A DNA stretch of 52,724 bases from Deltaproteobacteria bacterium. Lineage in GTDB: Bacteria > Myxococcota_A > UBA796 > UBA9615. The notes below the pieces were generated by a model that was given only the letters and a program-made list of their open reading frames with translations, had not been told where the DNA came from and did no database searches. Both the position numbers and the translations under genes were made by a program. Of the stretch, positions 1 through 7,631 are shown piece by piece. Location of the stretch: the NCBI GenBank assembly GCA_023954745.1, contig JAGSHC010000013.1:1-52724 (forward strand). Reading direction: 5' to 3'. Within the stretch, counting starts at the first letter, position 1. Each line of letters opens with the position of its first letter.

Positions 1-1
1 C

Positions 2-145
2 GACGACGACGACGACGCGACGACCTCTCCGCCTCCGCCTCCGCCACCCCGGACGACCGGCTGTGACTGCGGCACCCAGAGTCCGTGGGCCGCCGCGCTG
101 TTGCTGTTTCCGTTCGTAGGCCTCAGAGCCCGACGACGCCCTTGA
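2..145 (+). CDS. C-terminal end of a surface protein with MYXO-CTERM-like tail (5' partial)
   Basis: Only the last 47 codons lie in the window. The frame opening at base 2 reads an Asp run, ATTS, seven prolines and RTTGCDCGTQ, then a hydrophobic stretch (WAAALLLFPFVGL) and a basic end (RARRRP), stopping at TGA 143-145. A Cys-containing motif, one hydrophobic helix and a terminal Arg cluster make up the tripartite architecture of MYXO-CTERM/GlyGly-CTERM sorting signals. I infer a surface-sorted protein whose tail is processed. The Asp and Pro runs would be a flexible spacer. The body of the protein is outside the window, so its function is unknown. Its last 23 bases overlap the 3' end of the convergent CotH-like gene. 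Confidence 0.7.
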   Translation, partial: DDDDDATTSPPPPPPPRTTGCDCGTQSPWAAALLLFPFVGLRARRRP

Positions 146-2087
146 CGTCGACTCGCGGGGACCAGACCCCATCGAGCAGCGCCCGGGCGGTCAAGGGAGC
201 CTCCGCGATGCCGGTACAAGCGAACGCTTCGGCCGCCACGGCACCACCGGGGGCTCGAGGGTCGGTTCCTGCAAGGGCACACCAGGCCTCGCCAGCGACT
301 GCGTCGATGCGCACCCGCGGGGTCCCCGTCGCACCGGCCACGGCCTGCACCTCTGGCGGGGGCAACGCAGGGTAGAGCCCCTGCGCGACCAACTGTCCCA
401 CGAAGATCTCGGTTCGCTCGGGGAACCAGTCGTTGACGATGCGGTCGGCCTCCTCGAGCCAGTGATCCTCGTACGTGTACAGCTCTGCTTCGGGGTCGCC
501 ACGCACGTCTCGCCAGTGGTCTCCCCACCGGGCGGACTCTCCGATGATCGCAGGCACGACCCGCTCTGACATCCCTTCCCAGCGCGCGACGTTCTCCTCG
601 ATGCCCAGGGCCCCGTCTCCGTACAGGTGCAGGAACGTCCGGTCGCCATACAGGGTCCGGAAGTCGGGGTTGAGGCTGAGGTTTCCAAAGATCTCGCCCG
701 GAGTCCCCTCATCGAGATTCCCCAGGACGTTCTCTTCCACGGCGGTCTGGATGAGCTCCGCGTCCCAGATGAAGAACCGCCAGGTCTCTCCATCCTCGCG
801 CTTCCGCCCCGCCCACCAGTTCTTGATGGGCCAGTCCACGTTCCCGGCGTAGTGGTTGAGCAGCATGTAGTCCGCGAACTCGGTGAGGTCGAGGACTTCT
901 TGCAGCGACGCGTATGCGCTGGGGTCCGTCAGGTCTTCCCGGGCGCGCGCGATGAGATCGTTCCACGCGTCCAGGTCTCCATCGGAGACGACGCCCGAGT
1001 TGATCGCGTCGTATTCGTCTGCGTTCCCCCCAAGGCGCTCGGCCTGAAACGATGCGTCCGGGCGCTCCTGCGCCTGGTACACGCCCCAGTACAGGCCGTT
1101 GAGGAACATGTGCACGGGACGTACGCGCACCGCAGTCCACCCCATGGCCGCGTGGCTCGCGCCCGTCCAAGGTTCGCGCACGTACTGAGCCCGTCGCCGG
1201 CCCCCATGGCTGTAGTAGCCCCAGGTCCGGTTGTATCCAGCGCGGAGCAGGAGGGTGTCGAACCGTTCGACGTCGCCGGTCTCGTAGACCGGAAGGCGCA
1301 GGTCGCCCGAGTACTCCCCGCGGAAGGTCAACCGGAACGACTTCTTCGGTGTTCGGTCGGCGCGTCGCCCGGCTCCGCCGTGGATGCGGACTCCGGAATA
1401 CACCGGCTCGGTCGTCTCAGCGCCGAAGCCGAGGAAGCTCGAGTAGGCGTCGCGCTCCCAGGCCGACCCACCCTCGATCGAGTTCTCGTGGATCCCGTCC
1501 TCGCCGAACAGGTCGTCGGGGTCGATCACCAGGGCGACCGCCGGCACCTCGAAGAACAGCCCGGGAAACAACGTCCCGTCGAGGTCCGCCCCCACCACCT
1601 CCGGGTCGACTTCGTAGTCCGCTGGATAGGGGCCCCCATTGAGCCCCTCCCACCAGTCGGTCGGCCATCCCTCGGGGCGCTGTTGGTTCGGGACGTCGTC
1701 AGCGAAGATCCAGGTCCGCGCTCCCCCATCCCAGAACGGCTCCCCATCCACCCAGACCGCGGCGCGCACCACGGTGGTGGTCTGAATGAGGATCGGCCCG
1801 GAGTAGACCTCCGGGTCCCCGCGCAGCGGGTCCCAACCATCGAACGTGTAGCGCACCTCGCCTTCCCCGAGGGGGTTGGTCAGAGTCAACTCGAACGACT
1901 GATCGACCCACCCGTGGGGGTGGCTGAACATCGAGGCGAAGTCGGGGATCTCCTCGACGACGTCGTCCCCGGTCTGGGGTGTGGAGTCGTCGTCGTCGCC
2001 GGCTGCCGTGACGTCGTCGTCGTCGTTCGCTGCGGATGGGCACCCGGCCAGCAGGATCAGGGAAGCTATTATCGTGGCAATGCGCAT
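123..2087 (-). CDS. CotH kinase-family lipoprotein with chitobiase-like beta domain
   Basis: This encodes 654 aa. The start chosen is the ATG at 2087, which opens a lipoprotein signal peptide (MRIATIIASLILLAGC, Cys16). A GAGGAG-type ribosome site lies about 10 nt upstream. Longer readings run into the divergent gene. After an Asp-rich spacer (residues 20-35) comes a region near 45-130 resembling the CHB_HEX_C beta domain (VRYTFDGWDP, VVRAAVWVDG). A CotH-like kinase fold follows: RIHGGAGRRADRTPKKSFRL near 190-215, YWGVYQAQE, and WRFFIWDAEL near 390. CotH proteins are atypical kinases, first known from spore coats. In other phyla they occur as secreted proteins together with lamin-tail domains. 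Here the lamin-tail domain is a separate divergent gene. The cell-surface role is inferred and the substrate is unknown. Confidence 0.82.
   Translation of the reverse strand: MRIATIIASLILLAGCPSAANDDDDVTAAGDDDDSTPQTGDDVVEEIPDFASMFSHPHGWVDQSFELTLTNPLGEGEVRYTFDGWDPLRGDPEVYSGPILIQTTTVVRAAVWVDGEPFWDGGARTWIFADDVPNQQRPEGWPTDWWEGLNGGPYPADYEVDPEVVGADLDGTLFPGLFFEVPAVALVIDPDDLFGEDGIHENSIEGGSAWERDAYSSFLGFGAETTEPVYSGVRIHGGAGRRADRTPKKSFRLTFRGEYSGDLRLPVYETGDVERFDTLLLRAGYNRTWGYYSHGGRRRAQYVREPWTGASHAAMGWTAVRVRPVHMFLNGLYWGVYQAQERPDASFQAERLGGNADEYDAINSGVVSDGDLDAWNDLIARAREDLTDPSAYASLQEVLDLTEFADYMLLNHYAGNVDWPIKNWWAGRKREDGETWRFFIWDAELIQTAVEENVLGNLDEGTPGEIFGNLSLNPDFRTLYGDRTFLHLYGDGALGIEENVARWEGMSERVVPAIIGESARWGDHWRDVRGDPEAELYTYEDHWLEEADRIVNDWFPERTEIFVGQLVAQGLYPALPPPEVQAVAGATGTPRVRIDAVAGEAWCALAGTDPRAPGGAVAAEAFACTGIAEAPLTARALLDGVWSPRVDVKGVVGL
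2080..2087. other. Palindromic ATGCGCAT carrying both start codons of a divergent gene pair
   Basis: The 8-bp self-complementary sequence ATGCGCAT gives an ATG on each strand: 2080-2082 for the lamin-tail gene and 2087-2085 for the CotH-like gene. There is no intergenic space. Ribosome sites and promoters of each gene must therefore be inside the coding region of the other. If the lamin-tail gene starts at GTG 2074 instead, the overlap grows to 14 bp. Confidence 0.65.
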
Positions 2088-2637
2088 GATCGTCCTGCTC
2101 CTCGCCCCCGTCGTGTTCGCCCTCGCTGGGTGTCCGTCCGGGGACCCTCCCCAGCCAGTCGTCGGGTCTCCGACCCCCCCGGCCGAGCCACCCATCGACC
2201 TTCCGGAACTCTTCATCAACGAGTTCATGGCGTCGAATGAGTATGCCCACGCCACAGGGGTTGGCGTGTTTCCCGACTGGGTCGAGTTGTACAACCCGGG
2301 CGCGGAGCCCGTCGACCTCCTCGACCTGTCGATCACCGATGATCTGGAGACTCCGGACAAGCACGTCTTCACCGAGTCCCTGGAGATTCCCCCACAGGGG
2401 TTCCTGCTCCTGATCGCCAGCGCTCCCGAGGGAGACTTGAGCCCGGAGACCTTGCCCTTCAAGCTCAGCTCGGGCGGGGAAGAGCTCGGCCTCTTCCACT
2501 CGTCGGGTCTGCCTCTGGACCAGCTCTCCTTCGGGGTGCAAGAGACCGACATCTCCGCCGCGCGGTCCACCGATGGGGGAGGGGAGTGGGTGTACGTGCC
2601 CAATGGCACCCCCGGAGAGTCGAACGAAAGGCCCTGA
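2080..2637 (+). CDS. Lamin tail domain (LTD) lipoprotein
   Basis: This encodes 185 aa. It starts at ATG 2080, or at an in-frame GTG 2074 that sits 10 nt after AGGGA. The signal peptide ends in the lipobox FALAGC, followed by a Pro-rich spacer. Residues about 45-150 form a lamin tail domain: LFINEFMASN, then DWVELYNPG, LLDLSITDD and GFLLLIA, ending with a G-E-W-type strand before the C-terminus. LTDs are immunoglobulin-like beta domains, common in secreted bacterial proteins and often fused to CotH or calcium-binding modules. Its 5' end overlaps the CotH-like gene on the other strand by 8-14 bp, so each promoter must lie inside the partner gene. The likely function is a surface-binding partner of the CotH-like protein (inference). 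Confidence 0.82.
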   Translation: MRMIVLLLAPVVFALAGCPSGDPPQPVVGSPTPPAEPPIDLPELFINEFMASNEYAHATGVGVFPDWVELYNPGAEPVDLLDLSITDDLETPDKHVFTESLEIPPQGFLLLIASAPEGDLSPETLPFKLSSGGEELGLFHSSGLPLDQLSFGVQETDISAARSTDGGGEWVYVPNGTPGESNERP

Positions 2638-2658
2638 ACCGCAGCCCCTCCGGTGGGC

Positions 2659-4059
2659 TCAGCCATAGATGGCCATCAGGGGGTCCACGCCGTACTCACC
2701 GATGTCCTCGGTGATCCCGGCGCCGGTCAACAGCGCCCGATAGATGTGCTCCGGGTTCACGATCACGCCGCCAGGCGACGGGAGCCCCGTGACGAGGTCG
2801 GTGGTCGTCGGCGCCATGCCCTGGTCCGAGGTCGCGCCGATCACTCGGCCGCCCTGGACTCCGCCCCCCATGAGGAAGCAGGCGTTGTGCAGGAAGTGGT
2901 CCCGCCCGCCGCTCGAGTTCACCAGGGTCGAGCGACCGAACTCGCTGAAGCCCACGATCGTCGTGCGGTCCAGCCAGCTCTCGCCGGTGTCGCCAAACTC
3001 CCGCGTCTCGAGGTCATCCACCATCGCCTTGACCAGGTCAAACCCTGACCGGAGGCGCGCGGGGTGCTCCGACGCCCACTCGGGTCCGTGACTGTCGAGC
3101 CCGTCGGTCACCACGATGGAGACGGATCGGCTGATGCCCGAGGTCACCGCCACCACGGCGCTCGCACACTGGGCGGCCGAGGACGTCAGATCGTCGGGCT
3201 CGATTCCGTAGAGGTCGCGCAGAGCTTGCATCTCGGCTGTCTCGGCGGCGAAGTCGAACCGGTCTCCCAGGCCCTGGTCCACGAGGGATCGTCCGGCCCG
3301 GCGGAAGTCGAGCGCGTCCTGATGGAACCGCGACGCGAACGCCTGCTGTGCGCCTTGATCCGCCAGGAGGTCGTCGGCCAGCGCCTGGAGCCCGTCGGGG
3401 AGGCCGGTCGTGGCCGGCGTGAGCGCCCGCAGGAGGTCCTGTACGGAGCTCACCCGCACCGCGCTCGACCAGCTGGGCTGGTTGGCGTTGTACGACTCCA
3501 CCAATACGGACAGCTGGGGCATGGGCTGCCCGGACCCGAGACAGCTCGCCAACAGGGTCGCCAGAGACGAGCCCTTCGCCTGCAGACCTGTCGGGGGCCG
3601 ACCGGTCAGGAATCTGCGCCGCCCGACCTCGTGAGTCAGGGTGTCCATGCTCAGGCCCCGGACCACGCACATCTTCTCCGCGGCGTACCGGAGGTCGCCG
3701 ATGGCGGGGCCGAACGTCATTTCGGGCACGGAGGTAGGAACGAGCTCGCGGTATTGACTGGGCAGTCGGTCGTAGCCGGGCTGGATGCGCGTCGTCTTTC
3801 GAATGTCGTCCCGAAAGACCGCCGGATCCCGGGGGTCCAGCGACATCAGGAGGTCCCAACCCCCGTCGAAGTAGCAGAAGATGTAGTAGCGGTCCTCGAG
3901 CTCCCCGTCGTCCGCCCGGGCCACCCGGACGAGCGGTCCTCCGGCGCCGAAGGCAGCCAACCCACCCAGGGACGCGAGCCCCCCCAGAACCGTGCGCCGA
4001 TTGGGTCTCCGGTGTCCGTGGCCCCCACGGCAGCTGCGCGTGCATCGATGCTTGGTCAT
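2659..4059 (-). CDS. DUF1501-family protein, Tat-type signal
   Basis: This encodes 466 aa. The start is the ATG at 4059, 7 nt after the upstream stop, with a GAGGTG ribosome site in that gap; the frame is open further upstream but only into the neighbour. The N-terminus has an arginine-rich NRRTVLGGLASLGG stretch followed by a hydrophobic core and VARADDG, which fits a Tat signal for a folded, possibly metal-containing protein. The body matches the DUF1501 pattern, a secreted relative of the alkaline phosphatase/sulfatase superfamily: YYIFCYFDGGWD at the start of the mature domain, then KMCVVRGLSM, VTDGLDSHG, TTIVGFSEFGRS, and NACFLMGGGVQGGRVIG near the end. It is the last gene of a four-gene operon with cytochrome-like and DUF1549-like partners. 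The substrate is unknown. Confidence 0.85.
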   Translation of the reverse strand: MTKHRCTRSCRGGHGHRRPNRRTVLGGLASLGGLAAFGAGGPLVRVARADDGELEDRYYIFCYFDGGWDLLMSLDPRDPAVFRDDIRKTTRIQPGYDRLPSQYRELVPTSVPEMTFGPAIGDLRYAAEKMCVVRGLSMDTLTHEVGRRRFLTGRPPTGLQAKGSSLATLLASCLGSGQPMPQLSVLVESYNANQPSWSSAVRVSSVQDLLRALTPATTGLPDGLQALADDLLADQGAQQAFASRFHQDALDFRRAGRSLVDQGLGDRFDFAAETAEMQALRDLYGIEPDDLTSSAAQCASAVVAVTSGISRSVSIVVTDGLDSHGPEWASEHPARLRSGFDLVKAMVDDLETREFGDTGESWLDRTTIVGFSEFGRSTLVNSSGGRDHFLHNACFLMGGGVQGGRVIGATSDQGMAPTTTDLVTGLPSPGGVIVNPEHIYRALLTGAGITEDIGEYGVDPLMAIYG

Positions 4060-4066
4060 GGGCACC

Positions 4067-4681
4067 TCAGTAGCTGTAGAAGTCGGGGTGGGTGAAGAGG
4101 GCGACGCAGACTGTCTGCCACGCGAGCTCGATGCCGAAGCCATCGTCCGCCTGCTCGATGAGCCGCTGCCAGGGCTGAAGCCGGCTGTCGCCCTCGGGCC
4201 AGTCGTGCCCGTGGAAGCGCAGCAGCGCAGCGCGCAGGTTGGCGCGGGCAGCCTGGCTCGTCGCGGGGTCCGTCAGCTCCGCCCGGACCAGGAAGACCCG
4301 CTCCCCCGGAGTGCGGAGCTGTTCGAGCTCGATCAGGTCCGCGCAGACCTTCTTGCTGGCGTCGTCCAGGAACTTCTGGAACAGAAGAGCAGGCTCGAGC
4401 TCCTCCTCGGTGGCGCCCAGGTAGTCGGGCTTCCCCAGAGTGGGGCTCAGCTCCAGAAACAGGTCGACGTTGGTGGTCCCGCGCAGCTCGGTCCAGCTGA
4501 TGCCCCCGGTCGTCGCGATGACCGCGGAGCGGAGCTGGTCCACGTTCATCCGGCGGCGCTCGCGGCTGAAGGTGTCGGGGACCACGTCCACCGTACCTAC
4601 GGTCTCCACGCTGACCTCGGGGGTGCCGCAGCCCACAGCAAGGAGGAGGAGGGCGACGGCGGCCAGACGTAGGCCGTTCAT
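4067..4681 (-). CDS. Small lipoprotein of the DUF1501 operon
   Basis: This encodes 204 aa. The ATG at 4681 overlaps the stop of the upstream gene as ATGA, implying translational coupling. The signal peptide MNGLRLAAVALLLLAVGC is followed at once by a short Gly/Thr/Pro linker. The mature part is mostly helical, with one conserved-looking end, AWQTVCVALFTHPDFYSY. That end recalls the closing motif of DUF1553/DUF1585-type planctomycete proteins (Val-Cys-x-Ala-Leu followed by an aromatic Phe-Tyr/Leu-Tyr end). I infer it may be a detached or shortened piece of that architecture. No catalytic residues can be recognised. It probably acts with the DUF1501 protein 7 nt downstream. Confidence 0.7.
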   Translation of the reverse strand: MNGLRLAAVALLLLAVGCGTPEVSVETVGTVDVVPDTFSRERRRMNVDQLRSAVIATTGGISWTELRGTTNVDLFLELSPTLGKPDYLGATEEELEPALLFQKFLDDASKKVCADLIELEQLRTPGERVFLVRAELTDPATSQAARANLRAALLRFHGHDWPEGDSRLQPWQRLIEQADDGFGIELAWQTVCVALFTHPDFYSY

Positions 4682-6231
4682 CGCACCCTCCGGTACCGCT
4701 CGCTCGTCAGGATGTCCCTGACCAGGGCCTTGTAGTTGAACTGCCCGTCAGCGAAGCGTCCCGCGATCTCGTCGAGCCAGTCCTCTTCGACCTCCGCCAG
4801 GTCGCGGCCCAAGAGCCAGCCCGCGGTCTTCTGGGCCACGCAACGGGGCAAGCGGCCGTCGACGACACCGCTGGCGACCAGCAGTTGTGGGCCGAGCTCG
4901 ATGTTCTCCTGGTGTCGGGACTCGATGAACTCGTAGGACTGCATCCACCCCACCCATGGGTCCTCCTCGGAGGAGATGGGGTCGACGACGTAGTAGTTCC
5001 GGCACTCGGGGCTACAGGACTCACCGGTCTGGGCGCACCACGCGCAGTCCTCGCGGTAGGGGGAGTAGTCCTCGGGGTCCAGGTAGCCGGCCCCATACTC
5101 TCCGAAGCGACCCCAGTGGGCGGCCGCCGGCTCGAGCAGGGCGTGGCAATAGCGGCACCCATCACGTTCGGTGAGGTCGATGGGCGGATCGGGATCGTCG
5201 AGGCCGCTCAGCCCGTCCGCCGGTGCCTGGAATGGCTGACAGAGGAACGCGTTGTGGAACCGGTTGGCGCGGCCGCGACGCGTCTGGAACTTCATCAGGT
5301 AGGCGGTGGAGGTGAGGACGCCAGACTGCTCGGGCCCCAGGGTCAATTCGACCCATGTGTCCTCGTCTTCGAAGGCCAGCTCCGGCAACAGCGCCGGATC
5401 CACCGGCACCTCGTTGAAGCGGATGTGGGCTGGCACCTGCGTCTGGTACTTGAGGAAGTGCACCAGCGGTCCGTTGACGTACATCGTCCTGCCGGTCAGG
5501 ACCTCGAGGTAGGACAGATCCTGCTCGATGACCCGGGAGATACGACGCTCCATGTCCCCCACGATCGCCACGGCAACCGGTGGGTTCGGGTTTCCGCCGT
5601 TGTGCCCCAGGTTGAAGGTGTCGCACCACGCGAGGTTCGGGCCGCAGCCGCAGTGCGGGTCGTATCGGCTCTCGTAGGTGTTGCACTTCGTGCCCCAGGG
5701 GCTGTACAGCGCTTCCTGGGCTTCGAACGCGCAGACCTTCACCTTGATGTCTGGGTTCCAGTACGGCGTCACCTCGACCCAGCCTTCCTGGGTCCAGCCA
5801 TTCTCATCGGTGGTGGTGACGAGCTCCCCGTTGGCGTCCCACGAGGCCTCGAAGTCGCCGCACGAGACGGGACCGCCGCGGTAGTGGGGAGCCACGAGGT
5901 AGCGGTAGTACACCCCGTCCCGATAGAGCAGCCGTTGCCGGTTGCTCAGAAGTCGGATGTCGCTGACGTTCGGCCACAGGAGTGAGCGGTGGTGCCTCAC
6001 GACCTGCGAGGCAAACTCGGGCGTGGCGAGCCACTCGTCGATCAACGACTCGACGGACTCGCCCGCGGCGACCCGCGCATGCTCCTCGGGGGTGGGGGGA
6101 GCGCCGCGCAGATCCAGGCTGACCGCCCGGAGCCAACGGTGGTTGTCGAGGAGGGCGTCCTGGGCTGCTCCCAGGGACGGCAGGAGCAGGAGCAGCAGCC
6201 CGAGCAAGCTCCCAAGCATTCGGCTCGTCAC
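4678..6231 (-). CDS. DUF1549-like secreted protein with CxxCH motif
   Basis: This encodes 517 aa. The start chosen is the GTG at 6231, because its GTGA overlaps the upstream stop and a strong AGGAGG lies 9 nt before it. An ATG at 6219 is possible but 21 nt from that site. The signal peptide is residues 1-22 (LLLLLLPSLGAAQD). The opening RAVSLDLRGAPPTPEE and WLATPEF strongly resemble the DUF1549 signature (LDLxGxPPTPEE). A C-R-Y-C-H heme-type motif at residues 359-363, followed by LEPAAAHWGRFGEYG, resembles the CxxCH region of planctomycete-type DUF1588/1592 proteins. The end, LVRDILTSERYRR, is also typical. A central Cys-rich part (GTKCNTYESRYDPHCGCGP) may form disulfides. Its role is probably envelope redox or polymer processing with the DUF1501 partner (inference). 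Confidence 0.72.
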   Translation of the reverse strand: MTSRMLGSLLGLLLLLLPSLGAAQDALLDNHRWLRAVSLDLRGAPPTPEEHARVAAGESVESLIDEWLATPEFASQVVRHHRSLLWPNVSDIRLLSNRQRLLYRDGVYYRYLVAPHYRGGPVSCGDFEASWDANGELVTTTDENGWTQEGWVEVTPYWNPDIKVKVCAFEAQEALYSPWGTKCNTYESRYDPHCGCGPNLAWCDTFNLGHNGGNPNPPVAVAIVGDMERRISRVIEQDLSYLEVLTGRTMYVNGPLVHFLKYQTQVPAHIRFNEVPVDPALLPELAFEDEDTWVELTLGPEQSGVLTSTAYLMKFQTRRGRANRFHNAFLCQPFQAPADGLSGLDDPDPPIDLTERDGCRYCHALLEPAAAHWGRFGEYGAGYLDPEDYSPYREDCAWCAQTGESCSPECRNYYVVDPISSEEDPWVGWMQSYEFIESRHQENIELGPQLLVASGVVDGRLPRCVAQKTAGWLLGRDLAEVEEDWLDEIAGRFADGQFNYKALVRDILTSERYRRVR

Positions 6232-7631
6232 GGTTGGAATCCTCCTAGCCACCAGGCCTCGATGGCCGCGATCTGCGCGTCGTTGAGGGGGTCTCCGATC
6301 GGCATCGCACCGGAGCGCACGTTGAAGAGAACGTCGTCGATCTGCTCTTCCCACAGGGCCGGTGTGTCGAGCCGGGTGTCGGTGTCGCCGTCGTGGCAAC
6401 GAGCGCACTCTTCGAGGTAGAGGGGCTCGATGTCGTTTGCCCACGTGACGTTTCCGATGGGATCGATCGAAAAGGTCAGGGGCAAGGAGTCAGCTTCTCC
6501 TCCGTCGTCCCAGACCGCGTGGGCGGACAGCGTGTGGGAGTCCAGCGTGGAGAGCCCCTCCAGCTCGAGGCGGAACCGCCCGTCCTCCAGCGCGACAGGC
6601 TCTCCATCCAACGTCGCGGTGAGGTCTGTCACGACCCCTAGCCGGCTCGGAAAGAGCTCGATGGTGACCGCGTTGGCGAGGCGCTCCCCGTGCTGCACTC
6701 CCCGAACCGCCACCCCGCGGTCGAGGGCGAGCCGCTCCACCCCGGATGCCGTCGGCACGAGCAGGCGGCCCAGATCATCGACCCGCAGCACGCCGGAGTA
6801 GCTCCTGCCGGTGTCGATGAGCGTCTCGCCGCGCGCGTGGAGGAGCGAGGACTCGGTCTGCACCCAGGCCCCGGGTGCTCCGGGGTCGGCGGAGACAGCG
6901 AGCACTGGCTCGTCCACGTCGAACCGCGCCCAGGCTCCCTCGACCGACCGCCACCACAAGGCGCTGCCCGCGAGGGCCCAGAGGTTTCCTTCGGAGTCCG
7001 CAGCCAGCATGTCGGCCGGGAGGCCAGTCCGGTGGTCCACGGTCTCCCAGCCCTCGATCAGCATCCCCAGCACGCCCGCCTTGTGCCGAGCCCAGAGGAC
7101 GGTCTTCCCGTCCGGGGTCGCGCCGAGCGCGAAGGCCTTGTCGACAGGCTGATCACCAAACCGGATCCGGTCGACCCGGCCGTCTGCGACCCGGTGGAGC
7201 TCGGCGGGTGTCTGAAGCCAAAGCTCCCCGCCGCGGTCCCGCACGGATGTAGGGGGTCCGCCCAGCAACTCCGAAACGGCCGACGTCGCCAGTCCTTCAC
7301 CCGTCCAGACACGCACATCCGTCCCGGTCACGACGACGGGCACGTCGCCGCGCAGGGTCGCGCCCCCAACCAGTGCGTAGTCGCCGACGTCCACCACCGT
7401 GAGATCGGGCAGGCCCTCGTCGTAGAGGAACAACTCGTTGCCTGAACGCACGAGCGCTCGATATCCACCCAGGGGGACTACCTCATCGGCTGCCCCACTC
7501 ACGGGTGCGTCGATCAGGAGTTCAGCCGTGTCGAGGTCAGCGACCCGGATGCTCCGCACGTCGCAGCCCGCTATCGTCAGTGCGATGGACACGAAGAGGA
7601 GATTTCGGCTCATACCTCCCAAAAGTAGCAT
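6228..7631 (-). CDS. Lipoprotein with beta-propeller-like body and C-terminal cytochrome c domain
   Basis: This encodes 467 aa. The start chosen is the ATG at 7631, with AGGAG 13 nt upstream. A second in-frame ATG at 7613 has a ribosome site only 2 nt away. The lipobox is LTIAGC. Residues about 25-330 contain repeated short beta strands and Gly-Asp turns (GNLWALAG, LWLQTPAELHRV, GRLLVPTASGVERL), as in two-component-regulator-type or SMP-like propellers. The C-terminus is a class I cytochrome c domain. It has C-A-R-C-H at residues 409-413, with the supporting IEPLYLEECARCH context, and a distal Met in RSGAMPIG about 30 residues later. It ends with IAAIEAWWLGGF, a usual cytochrome c C-terminal helix. 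It is the first gene of the operon and probably supplies electrons, or heme-based sensing, to the DUF1549/DUF1501 proteins. Confidence 0.75.
   Translation of the reverse strand: MLLLGGMSRNLLFVSIALTIAGCDVRSIRVADLDTAELLIDAPVSGAADEVVPLGGYRALVRSGNELFLYDEGLPDLTVVDVGDYALVGGATLRGDVPVVVTGTDVRVWTGEGLATSAVSELLGGPPTSVRDRGGELWLQTPAELHRVADGRVDRIRFGDQPVDKAFALGATPDGKTVLWARHKAGVLGMLIEGWETVDHRTGLPADMLAADSEGNLWALAGSALWWRSVEGAWARFDVDEPVLAVSADPGAPGAWVQTESSLLHARGETLIDTGRSYSGVLRVDDLGRLLVPTASGVERLALDRGVAVRGVQHGERLANAVTIELFPSRLGVVTDLTATLDGEPVALEDGRFRLELEGLSTLDSHTLSAHAVWDDGGEADSLPLTFSIDPIGNVTWANDIEPLYLEECARCHDGDTDTRLDTPALWEEQIDDVLFNVRSGAMPIGDPLNDAQIAAIEAWWLGGFQP

Noticed and set aside
123-2666. Reading the CotH-like gene from its most upstream start (847 codons)
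   Set aside because: The extra 193 residues are the reverse of the lamin-tail gene and would bury the lipoprotein signal peptide at 2087.
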